Shown in pieces: positions 30,777-37,050 of a DNA stretch of 37,050 nt. The first letter of the stretch is position 1; the number at the start of each line of letters is the position of its first letter. The notes below the pieces were generated by a model. That model did no database searches, was not told the origin of the DNA, and was given only the letters and a program-made list of their open reading frames with translations. Source of the stretch: Armatimonadota bacterium (GTDB lineage Bacteria; Armatimonadota; Fimbriimonadia; Fimbriimonadales; Fimbriimonadaceae); contig JAEVZK010000068.1 in NCBI GenBank assembly GCA_023392285.1, positions 1 through 37,050 on the forward strand, written 5' to 3'. The translations under genes were made by a program, and so were the position numbers.

Positions 30777-32466
30777 GAATCGGGCTCTGCTCATTCCGGT
30801 CTGCCTCTTCGTTCTAGCATTCCTTTTCCGCTTAGTTGGAATCGGATGGGGCTTAAAGAACGAGTTTCACAACCAGAGCTATCATCCGGATGAGATTGTC
30901 AATTTCCAGGTTGCCAATCAAATTGATCTCGCCTCTGGGCAGGTAGCACCTCATTTTTACAATTACGGAACGGCCTACTTCTTCGTGTATAACGTCGCAA
31001 GCAAGATGGTGGCCGGTTATGGCGGCGGACCGACCGGCGACCCAAATCTCGATTGGGATTACCAACGCCGATGCGAGCTAGCCGGCAGAATCATCAGCGC
31101 GGCTGCCGGAGCAGGCGTGGTTGTCGTCATTTGGCTCGTGTGCCGTCGCCTAACTACTCTATTGGGGTCGGCGTTTGGTGCGGGGCTTGCCTGCTTTGCT
31201 CCAGGGCTCGTCATTCACTCACGCTTCGCGACCGTGGACGTGTTTGGGGTCTTCTTCATCGCGTTGTCGGCTATGTTCGCGTTGCGATTGCTGCCGCCTC
31301 AACTCGGAAGCCTAGCAGAGGCGGACGAATCTAAGGCGTCCGACCTCAAGAGCGCCCTACTTTCTGGTCTTTTCGCAGGTATCGCAGGAGGCACGAAATA
31401 TACAGAAATTCTCGTGCTTCTTGTTCTAATCACGGTTGTGATCGGCTTGCGACGTAAGGGCTGGGCCGTATCTCTAATGGCCGCAATCGGAGCTGCCATT
31501 GTAGGATTTTTTGTGACGACCCCCGGCGCTCTGCTGGAGTGGTCCAAGTTCACTCACGATCTCCAATATGAACTCCAGCACTCCGCTTCCGGGCACGGAC
31601 TGATCTTTATCGGAACCACAAGCGGGTTCCTTTATCATCTGGGCAACTTGATGGTCGGGGTTGGGGTCCTCGCGGTCGTGGCCTCTCTTTTTTCTCTGGC
31701 TTGGGCGATCTGGCGTAAGCGCATATGGGCTATCGCGCTTACGATTTTCTTAGTCGTCTACTACATCGTCATTGGACGCGCCGAAGTAACCTTCCTGCGC
31801 TACATCTTCCCGTTGATAATCCCCATGGCTGTTGGATTTGGTTACGGTGTGGGCTGCGCCTTTAGAGAAGGGGGATGGCGCGGAAGAGTTTGCATTGTGG
31901 CGGGCGTTTTTGCCCTCGTGGGTAATCCATTCTTTGACTTTGGTGGCATTATCGGTGCTGCGCGATACACGCACTTTATGATCTCGACTGATCCACGAGA
32001 TGAAGCTTTAATCTACATGCGACAGCAAGGGAAAGGAAGTGTGGCCGGATTGGTAAAGGATCCATGGTTTTGGTCGGTTCCATTCGTTCCCGATGCCGGC
32101 GTCACTCGCAATCTGCTCCCTCTGCCTTACGCGGAATTAACCGCAACGACAGATCCAAAGGTCGTTCGATTTCTTCCGGACGGCTCGTTGGAAGGTAGAA
32201 AAGATTGGGATGTCCGACTGCTGACCGACTATCACCCAGATTTCGTCGTGTACTCCAGCTTCGAATCCGGTGATGAGGAAAGGCTATCGAACTCATCTAG
32301 ACTCGACGCCGGAACTCAGGCGTTAATCGATGACTACAAAACGTTCTACAGCCGCTTAGATGCCGACTATGAACTTCAGGCGGTGTTTGGCGGATTGATG
32401 CCCGAGGTTCACGACCTGATGTATATCCATCCTACGGTGTATGTGTGGAAGAAGAAGGCAAACTAG
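30745..32466 (+). CDS. Membrane glycosyltransferase, GT39/ArnT-like
   Basis: A 573-aa polytopic membrane protein with about ten transmembrane helices in the first 400 residues and a soluble C-terminal domain. In the first extracytoplasmic loop, SYHPDEIVNFQVA (Asp49-Glu50) corresponds to the acidic catalytic pair of GT39/GT83-type enzymes (PMT, ArnT), which transfer a sugar from a polyprenyl phosphate to protein or lipid outside the membrane. The acceptor and sugar are unknown. GTG 30745 is the only start that preserves the first helix. It overlaps the degenerate HD gene by 32 bases, and the Xer gene overlaps its 3' end by 22 bases. Confidence 0.85.
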   Translation: MSKSVSIALLKNRALLIPVCLFVLAFLFRLVGIGWGLKNEFHNQSYHPDEIVNFQVANQIDLASGQVAPHFYNYGTAYFFVYNVASKMVAGYGGGPTGDPNLDWDYQRRCELAGRIISAAAGAGVVVVIWLVCRRLTTLLGSAFGAGLACFAPGLVIHSRFATVDVFGVFFIALSAMFALRLLPPQLGSLAEADESKASDLKSALLSGLFAGIAGGTKYTEILVLLVLITVVIGLRRKGWAVSLMAAIGAAIVGFFVTTPGALLEWSKFTHDLQYELQHSASGHGLIFIGTTSGFLYHLGNLMVGVGVLAVVASLFSLAWAIWRKRIWAIALTIFLVVYYIVIGRAEVTFLRYIFPLIIPMAVGFGYGVGCAFREGGWRGRVCIVAGVFALVGNPFFDFGGIIGAARYTHFMISTDPRDEALIYMRQQGKGSVAGLVKDPWFWSVPFVPDAGVTRNLLPLPYAELTATTDPKVVRFLPDGSLEGRKDWDVRLLTDYHPDFVVYSSFESGDEERLSNSSRLDAGTQALIDDYKTFYSRLDADYELQAVFGGLMPEVHDLMYIHPTVYVWKKKAN

Positions 32467-33344
32467 CCGAACTAGTTGAATGGTTCCTCGACCACCTCAA
32501 AGTCGAGCGTGGCGCGAGCACCCACACGGTTTCAGCCTACCAAAACGATCTTCACAAAGCGAGCCGATTCTTTCAAGCTTTAGGTGTGGAAACTTGGGCA
32601 AATCTAGAGGCGAAGCACTTGCTTGCTTATGAGACTTCGCTCGGGCCGCCACTAGCAAAGACCACCGCACAACGACGTCTCTGTTCGCTTCGCAGCTTTC
32701 TCAAGTTTCTCAAGAAAAACGGGGAAGGCCCGCAGACCGATTTGCCGCACACGGGTGGTTGGAAGAAGCCGAAAACGCTTCCCAAGGCGCTGTCTCGCCA
32801 GCAGTTGGAGAGCGTCTTGAACGCGCCTGACCTGTCGAAGCCGGAAGGAATCCGGGATCGCGCGATTCTTGAACTGATTTACGGCGCTGGTCTCCGTGTA
32901 TCAGAGGCGGTGTCGCTGGAGAGGGAAGCGGTGGACTTGGAAGGTGGAGCCGTTCGAGTCACCGGAAAGCGAGGAAAAACGAGGTGGATCCCCTTGCCAA
33001 AGCTCACGGCCGGCTGGCTCAAATTCTATGCAGAGCATGCCAGGCCCGCGCTAGCCAAAGCTCCAACCTCGCTCCTGATCCTTTCCAACCGCGGCAAGCC
33101 TCTGCGGCGAGAGCAGGTCTATCACTCGCTCGCCAAATATGCTCGGCTCGCCGGGCTAGATCAGAAGATCGGTCCGCACACGCTTCGGCACACATACGCA
33201 GTGCATCTTCTAAAGGGTGGCGCGGATCTCCGAACGGTGCAAGAACTGCTAGGACACGAATCAATCGCCACGACTCAGGTCTATACACAGCTCGACTTGG
33301 ACGAAGTCAGGAAGCGTTATTGCGCCGCGCATCCGAGGGCCTAA
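32445..33344 (+). CDS. xerC: Tyrosine recombinase, XerC/XerD type
   Basis: A 299-aa recombinase with the SAM-like N-terminal domain (about 5-95; ERGASTHTVSAYQNDL) and a complete catalytic set: Arg151 (GAGLRVSEAVSL), Lys175 (TGKRGKTR), His245 and Arg248 (HTLRHTYAVHLL), His271 (LLGHESIATTQ) and the nucleophile Tyr280 (QVYTQLDLDEVRK). Length and motifs match the housekeeping Xer proteins that resolve chromosome dimers at dif. Whether this is XerC, XerD or a single XerH/S-like recombinase cannot be settled here. GTG 32445 lies within the GT39 gene (22-base overlap), and its stop overlaps that of murI. No dif-like site was seen nearby. Confidence 0.93.
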   Translation: MEEEGKLAELVEWFLDHLKVERGASTHTVSAYQNDLHKASRFFQALGVETWANLEAKHLLAYETSLGPPLAKTTAQRRLCSLRSFLKFLKKNGEGPQTDLPHTGGWKKPKTLPKALSRQQLESVLNAPDLSKPEGIRDRAILELIYGAGLRVSEAVSLEREAVDLEGGAVRVTGKRGKTRWIPLPKLTAGWLKFYAEHARPALAKAPTSLLILSNRGKPLRREQVYHSLAKYARLAGLDQKIGPHTLRHTYAVHLLKGGADLRTVQELLGHESIATTQVYTQLDLDEVRKRYCAAHPRA

Positions 33345-34138
33345 TCGAGTTCCACCTTCTCGAACTCCAGATCGGAGCTGCCCGAAAGCCTTTGCGCAAG
33401 CGCTTGATAACCGACGTTCAGATCGGTGACCCGGTAGAGGCGCTCGCCATGACGGCCGAGCTTGCTCTCATGTTCTGGATGCCGTTCCAAATAGGTGGCA
33501 ACTTTCCCTGGGATAAGTTCATCTTGGGCCACTACACGAACTCCTGTTTTCGCTCGAACCAGCTGTTTGATCCAACTATAGTGGGTGCAACCTAGAATAA
33601 TCGCATCCACGGCCTCCTCTAACAGGGGCGCGAGGTAGTCGTCGACGACGGGTTCCGCATACTTCAAGCCATCATTCTCGATCAACGGAACCAGCAGCGG
33701 CGCTGCCTGTTGAAATACCTTTACATTCGGGTTCTGACGCTGCACTTCACGAGCATAGGCCTCCGAGGAGACGGTACTCGCTGTCGCCAACACCCCGACG
33801 CGCCGGGCTCCGCCCTCGACCGCTATTTCCGCGGTGGGGATGATCACACCCAGGACGTTGCGATCTGGGTAGTGATTGGGAACGTACTCCTGCTGAGTCT
33901 TGCGAAGCGCCTCAGCACTTGCGGTGTTGCAGGCCAGAATCACCAGCTGGCAATCTTCCTCGAAAAGATAATGCAGCGCTTCCGAAGTGAACTGATGCAC
34001 CGTCTCCTGCGACCGATTCCCGTACGGCACCCGCTTCGTATCACCCAGATACAAGTAGTCGTATTGGGGGAGCTCGCGAATGATCGCCTGCGCGATCGCA
34101 AGTCCCCCCAGGCCCGAGTCGAAAATGCCGATGCGCAC
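33341..34138 (-). CDS. murI: Glutamate racemase
   Basis: A 265-aa enzyme that makes D-glutamate for peptidoglycan. The start MRIGIFDSGLGGLAIA (catalytic Asp7) is diagnostic, as are LGDTKRVPYG, the catalytic Cys70 in ILACNTASAEAL and the second catalytic Cys184 in ILGCTHYSWI. The cofactor-independent two-Cys mechanism is therefore intact. The length is normal. It is downstream of purB by 34 bases on the same strand and likely co-transcribed with it. Its stop overlaps that of the convergent xerC gene by 4 bases. Confidence 0.96.
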   Translation of the reverse strand: MRIGIFDSGLGGLAIAQAIIRELPQYDYLYLGDTKRVPYGNRSQETVHQFTSEALHYLFEEDCQLVILACNTASAEALRKTQQEYVPNHYPDRNVLGVIIPTAEIAVEGGARRVGVLATASTVSSEAYAREVQRQNPNVKVFQQAAPLLVPLIENDGLKYAEPVVDDYLAPLLEEAVDAIILGCTHYSWIKQLVRAKTGVRVVAQDELIPGKVATYLERHPEHESKLGRHGERLYRVTDLNVGYQALAQRLSGSSDLEFEKVELD

Positions 34139-34172
34139 CCCTGCAGTTTAGCGGAACGCGCCATCGCGAGGC

Positions 34173-35468
34173 TTACGAATCGATCCCAACTGCCTCCAAG
34201 GTGTATCCTGCGTGCCGCAGATGGTGCTCCAGGCTGAAAATCTCCTCTAGCTGGGCCTCCGTCAGCCGCGACTTCACATCCTCGTCTTCCATAATGCTCG
34301 TCTTGAAGTCCGCCCCTTCCCAAGCCTTCGCCGCATTCCGCTGAGCCACCTTGTAAGCCGCCTCACGACTCATTCCCGCCCCCACAAGCGCAATCATCAC
34401 ATGCTCGCTGAACACCAGATCGCCCATTTTTCGCAGGTTCGCCATCATGTTGTCCTCAAAGACGCGCAGGCCCCTGAGAATCGCCGTCAGCCGGTTCAGC
34501 ATAAAGTCCGCCAACTGGCACGAATCCGGAAACACGATCCGCTCCAACGAGGAGTTCGTCAGATCCCGCTCGTGCCAAGTCGCCACGCTTTCCAGCATCG
34601 CGTGAGCGTTTGCCCGAAGCAGCCGCGCCAGCCCGCACACCGTCTCGCTGTTCCAAGGATTTCGCTTGTGCGGCATCGCGCTCGAGCCCGTCTGACCCGC
34701 CGCAAAGGCTTCCTGCACCTCAAGAATCTCCGTGCGCTGCAAGTTCCGCAGCTCGGTCGCAATACGTTCCAGCCCTGCCCCGAGCAGCGCCAGCGTATTC
34801 AGGAAGTTCGCATGCCGGTCACGGTTGATGATCTGGGTGGAAGCCGGGTCCGGCCCCAGCCCCAGCTTCTCACAAACCATCCGCTCCATCTCGGGCGAGG
34901 TGATCGCATGCACTCCCACCGCGCCGCTCACCTTTCCGACCGCCACTTCCTCACGACAGCGACGCAGCCGCTCCAGATTCCGCCCCAGCTCCGCGTACCA
35001 GTTCGCGCACTTGAAGCCAAACGTAATCGGTTCCGCATGGATGCCGTGAGTTCGCCCGATCTCCGGCGTGTCCCGATGCTGGACGGCCAGCCGACGAATC
35101 TCACCCGCCAGCTTCTCCCCACTCGCAAGCAAGACGTCGCACGAGTTCCGAAGCATGATCCCAAGCGCCGTGTCGATCACGTCATAACTCGTCACCCCCA
35201 TGTGTACAAAGCGACCCGCCTCCCCAATCCGTTCGCTGAGATTTCGCACAAAGGCCATCAAATCGTGCCGAGTCTCCTGCTCTAACTCATCGCAACGCTC
35301 CAGCGTGAACCCCGCACGCTCCCGTATGCTTGCGAGCGCATCTGCCGGCAGCGTCCCCAGCTCCGCGTGAGCCTCCACGATCGCAATCTCTACCTCTTGC
35401 CACACCTGGTACTTGGCCTCACGAGACCAGATCGCGCTCATTGCCCCAGTCGTATACCGTTCAATCAT
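34173..35468 (-). CDS. purB: Adenylosuccinate lyase
   Basis: A 431-aa enzyme of purine synthesis that cleaves SAICAR and adenylosuccinate, releasing fumarate. Motifs: MIERYTTGAMSAIWSREAKY at the N-terminus, HMGVTSYDVIDTALG, the catalytic His in IGRTHGIHAEPITFG (His141) and the flexible signature loop GSSAMPHKRNP (261-271, Ser263). The frame is open upstream to 35567, but the first 33 residues of that longer version do not look like the family. ATG 35468 gives the normal MIERY start, with AGG a few bases ahead. The coding strand has noticeably more C/G in third positions than its neighbours, so a long shadow frame is open on the other strand. Heptanucleotide repeats precede it. Confidence 0.95.
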   Translation of the reverse strand: MIERYTTGAMSAIWSREAKYQVWQEVEIAIVEAHAELGTLPADALASIRERAGFTLERCDELEQETRHDLMAFVRNLSERIGEAGRFVHMGVTSYDVIDTALGIMLRNSCDVLLASGEKLAGEIRRLAVQHRDTPEIGRTHGIHAEPITFGFKCANWYAELGRNLERLRRCREEVAVGKVSGAVGVHAITSPEMERMVCEKLGLGPDPASTQIINRDRHANFLNTLALLGAGLERIATELRNLQRTEILEVQEAFAAGQTGSSAMPHKRNPWNSETVCGLARLLRANAHAMLESVATWHERDLTNSSLERIVFPDSCQLADFMLNRLTAILRGLRVFEDNMMANLRKMGDLVFSEHVMIALVGAGMSREAAYKVAQRNAAKAWEGADFKTSIMEDEDVKSRLTEAQLEEIFSLEHHLRHAGYTLEAVGIDS

Positions 35469-35541
35469 AGACCTGATGAAGTTACCGCAACTCACGCCCC
35501 CCGCTTTCAACCAGCCCCATTTATGCCCCTCCCATCGCCTG

Positions 35542-35562
35542 CCGAACACCGAACGCCGAACA
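35542..35562. repeat. Three 7-bp repeats (CCGAACA/G) upstream of purB
   Basis: CCGAACA, CCGAACG, CCGAACA stand directly head to tail in the leader or promoter zone of purB. They are separated by only 16 bases from a second, different 7-bp repeat array. Confidence 0.8.
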
Positions 35563-35578
35563 CTCACACCGAAATGTT

Positions 35579-35620
35579 TGACGACTGACGACTGACGACT
35601 GACGACTAACGACTAACGAC
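35579..35620. repeat. Six 7-bp repeats (4 x TGACGAC, 2 x TAACGAC)
   Basis: Exact heptamers: four TGACGAC followed by two TAACGAC, with a decayed second patch at 35641-35661 (TGACCAC, TAACGGC, TAACGAC). Because 7 is not a multiple of 3 and each unit carries TGA or TAA, the array places stops in all three plus-strand frames. It lies about 110 bases upstream of the purB start and so may affect its promoter. Confidence 0.85.
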
Positions 35621-36222
35621 TAACCCCAAAACTCAACACCTGACCACTAACGGCTAACGACTAGCACCCCTCCCACCTTTAAATGCCTCAACAGCCTAGC
35701 TGTTGACGCCGGAGAACGACTGGAGCATTTAATTCCGAGCATGAGCGGTGGAATGATCAGCAGGTGGAATAGCGTCCACAGGAGGCATGTAGCTTTGGAG
35801 TGCGGTGACTTGTCACCGCTTTGACTTATCGGAGCCTGCTCCGCCTCTTTTGCTAGACATGCGTCTGCAGGGGGATTGCAGTGTTACAATGGTGAGGTTG
35901 GCGAACGTGATAACGGTGGAGGAGAAGCGCAAGCTCTTTACGCGAGAGATTCGCGTTCGAATGCGATACGGAACCTCGTGACCTGCTATTTGATGGTTCC
36001 GCCGCTTGCGGTGGACTCTTGCCCGACTCGAGCCTCGCTTTCCTCGACTTCAAGACCCAAGGCTCTGGCCCAATCAGATATGGAAGAAGCTACACGGATC
36101 AAAGGTTCCTAGTAAGGGGTTTCCATTCTTTAAATCGCCTGATGGTGACGATGCGCACGACATGGATCTGATTCGATAGGGTGCAAAGGCATATCGGAAA
36201 AATTGCGGACAGGCAAAGTTAA
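35621..36222. other. Gene-poor stretch with possible gene debris
   Basis: About 600 bases without a convincing gene. Besides the decayed heptamers and the palindrome at 35802-35819, short open pieces occur. At 35889-35984 there is a 31-codon frame (MVRLANVITVEEKRKLFTRE, then IRVRMRYGTS). In the same frame, after stops, comes a stretch at about 36060-36160 that reads like coding sequence (SKGFPFFKSPDGDDAHDMDL) before a TAG. The stops argue for a decayed gene, but I cannot name its family. Confidence 0.4.
35802..35819. repeat. REP-like palindrome
   Basis: GCGGTGAC-TT-GTCACCGC is a perfect 8-bp inverted repeat set in a longer context (TTTGGAGT before, TTTGACTT after). It is isolated in gene-poor DNA and looks like a dispersed REP-type element or a terminator, but only one copy is in the window. 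Confidence 0.45.
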
Positions 36223-36654
36223 ATGGCCAACGTGATTAAGCTGCTTTTCATCATCCCACTGGCCGCTGCTTGCGTCACAGCAGGTTGCGGGAAAGGCAAG
36301 AGTTCTCTCGTCATGAAGGAAAAGCTGAACTCGCCCGACTTGGTTTGGAGTGCGGAACTCTTGAGCGACAACTCGGGTGGCGTGTTCACTGCCGGCTACT
36401 ATGAACTGGTGCTAAAAAGGCGGGGCCGTGTAGTCGGAACGGTTTTCACCGCCGTGCATGGATTCGATTCCAAAACGAAAGGCGCTCCTTCCATCGTCTA
36501 TAATTGGAACGGCGCAAGGTACTTGACGGTTAAGGTGAATGGGTATAGGATCACTTCTTTCGAGTCGGAGGTCCGGGACGAAGAGTCAAATGACTACGTC
36601 CTTGTTGAAACGTTTCTTTCCACCAATAGAATTGTCGAGCGGGCGTGCGCTTAG
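36223..36654 (+). CDS. Small lipoprotein of unknown function
   Basis: A 143-aa protein with a lipoprotein signal: MANVIKLLFIIPLAAACVTA followed by GC, with the lipobox VTAGC and the lipid-attached Cys at 22. The mature part (about 120 aa) is beta-rich (LVWSAELLSDNSGGVFTAGY; KRRGRVVGTVFTAVHG) and has no family I recognise. It is an orphan in a gene-poor, repeat- and IS-bearing stretch, next to a broken ankyrin frame that starts within its last codons. Such small lipoproteins near ankyrin proteins sometimes act as immunity or accessory proteins, but nothing in this sequence proves it. Confidence 0.7.
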   Translation: MANVIKLLFIIPLAAACVTAGCGKGKSSLVMKEKLNSPDLVWSAELLSDNSGGVFTAGYYELVLKRRGRVVGTVFTAVHGFDSKTKGAPSIVYNWNGARYLTVKVNGYRITSFESEVRDEESNDYVLVETFLSTNRIVERACA

Positions 36655-36890
36655 CGAGGGGGGACAGCGAAATTGAAGAAGTCGCTAATCGTGATTGCAC
36701 GTTTGCTCTGGCCGCCCTTTTCATCTTTGTTGTTGGTTATCTGAACCGTGACTACTTCAATCCATTTAATTCAGAAGACCTCTGTCTGGCAACGATGAAA
36801 TCAGATTATCAGACGATGCTTCATCTTCTCCAGAATGGAGCGGACCCAAACTACTGGTCTGCCCCCATCGTTGAAGACATTTTAAGATGA
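36645..36890 (+). pseudogene. Ankyrin-repeat-type membrane protein, cut by an IS element
   Basis: A truncated frame of 81 codons. It shows a transmembrane helix (about 19-33, TFALAALFIFVVGYL), then a first ankyrin-like unit (MKSDYQTMLHLLQNGADPNY, to residue 70). From codon 71 onward the sequence TGGTCTGCCCCC looks like the terminal repeat of an IS3-type element, so the last residues are IS-encoded and the rest of the ankyrin domain is lost. GTG 36645 overlaps the lipoprotein gene by 10 bases. A TTG at 36673 in another frame gives a signal-like piece (KKSLIVIARLLW), so an earlier frameshift is also possible. Confidence 0.55.
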
Positions 36891-37050
36891 GATCTCCGGG
36901 GTTGACGAAAGGGGTTCTACCTCAAAATTGGAATGGCGGGAGGGCGTCGCCCGAGCGGAGTTCAAATTTTGGACGGCCCGAACTGGAGGGATCATGCCCA
37001 GGCTCGAATGCGGTCGTTCCTCGTTGTACCAGCGTCGCCAGAGCGCAGTC
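36855..37050 (-). mobile_element. IS3-family insertion sequence, one end (partial)
   Basis: The terminal part of an IS3-like element, with the transposase on the minus strand running out of the window. The proposed end is TGGTCTGCCCCC at 36855, which fits the TG-starting inverted repeats of this family. The other end and any target duplication are outside the window, so the exact boundary is not proven. Confidence 0.7.
36882..37050 (-). CDS. IS3-family transposase OrfB, C-terminal end (partial)
   Basis: The last 55 codons on the minus strand, ending with TAA at 36882-36884. The segment WRRWYNEERPHSSLGMIPPV is the diagnostic 'W-x-x-x-Y-N-x-x-R-P-H-S-S-L-G' tail of the IS3-family integrase-like DDE transposase (rve core). 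It lies just after the last catalytic Glu, which is outside the window. The 30 residues after it (AVQNLNSARATPSRH and on) are longer than in many relatives. It cannot be judged whether the element is complete or active. Confidence 0.88.
   Translation of the reverse strand, partial: TALWRRWYNEERPHSSLGMIPPVRAVQNLNSARATPSRHSNFEVEPLSSTPEISS

Noticed and set aside
34401..35285. Long plus-strand frame (294 codons) opposite purB
   Set aside because: It is antisense to a clear adenylosuccinate lyase with intact motifs, is rich in Arg, His and Pro, and arises from third-position C/G bias in purB.
36645..36890. Complete small ankyrin gene
   Set aside because: One ankyrin unit cannot fold alone, and the last 11 codons coincide with IS-end sequence, so a truncated gene is the better reading.

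Overview
The window looks like chromosomal DNA of a free-living, Gram-negative-type bacterium of moderate GC. Two exported proteins end in PEP-CTERM sorting tails, lipoproteins have standard lipoboxes, and many starts lack a clear Shine-Dalgarno site. Together with the mix of gene families, this suggests Armatimonadota (Fimbriimonadia-like). The assignment is an inference from style, not from a marker-gene comparison.

Layout. 1-126 is the 3' end of a prephenate dehydratase gene. It is followed by a gene-free stretch with nine exact-period 21-bp repeats. 623-7271 is a minus-strand block: citrate synthase, a small GRAM/PH-like protein, two PEP-CTERM proteins, an unknown 400-aa protein, a NIP-like aquaporin and trigger factor. 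7390-14095 is a plus-strand block: an SDR fused to a DUF1990-like domain, a lipoprotein fusing a polysaccharide deacetylase to a phosphodiester-glycosidase domain, a PLC/GDPD-like phosphodiesterase, a CE7 esterase and a sensor histidine kinase, with two ATGA start/stop overlaps. 14096-20562 holds PhyH oxygenase (-), a secreted unknown (+), LCP-family and DUF2993 envelope proteins (-), YgfZ (+) and a TMEM14-like membrane protein (-). 20606-22981 is a large secreted GH42-like protein (-).

23134-24409 is the infC-rpmI-rplT translation operon. Its IF3 gene appears to start at AUA and overlaps rpmI by 134 nt out of frame. A strong terminator follows. Next come a secreted CPWC thioredoxin-like protein, an ArsR-HTH/cobalamin-binding regulator (-) divergent from an acyl-CoA dehydrogenase (+), a pentapeptide-repeat protein and an exported unknown. 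28858-33344 is a run of four overlapping genes: membrane HD-GYP protein, degenerate HD partner, GT39-like glycosyltransferase and Xer recombinase. They face murI and purB (-).

35470-37050 is a variable end with heptanucleotide repeats, a REP-like palindrome, a decayed stretch, an orphan lipoprotein, and an ankyrin-type reading frame that runs into an IS3-family element cut by the window edge.

The most unusual points are the infC/rpmI arrangement, the ArsR-B12 regulator with a CarH-like W-x9-EH motif, the two-domain glycan lipoprotein cluster, the paired active/degenerate HD proteins, and the indel-free 21-bp repeat array. I did not see a clear defence system, CRISPR array, prophage or complete new multi-gene system.
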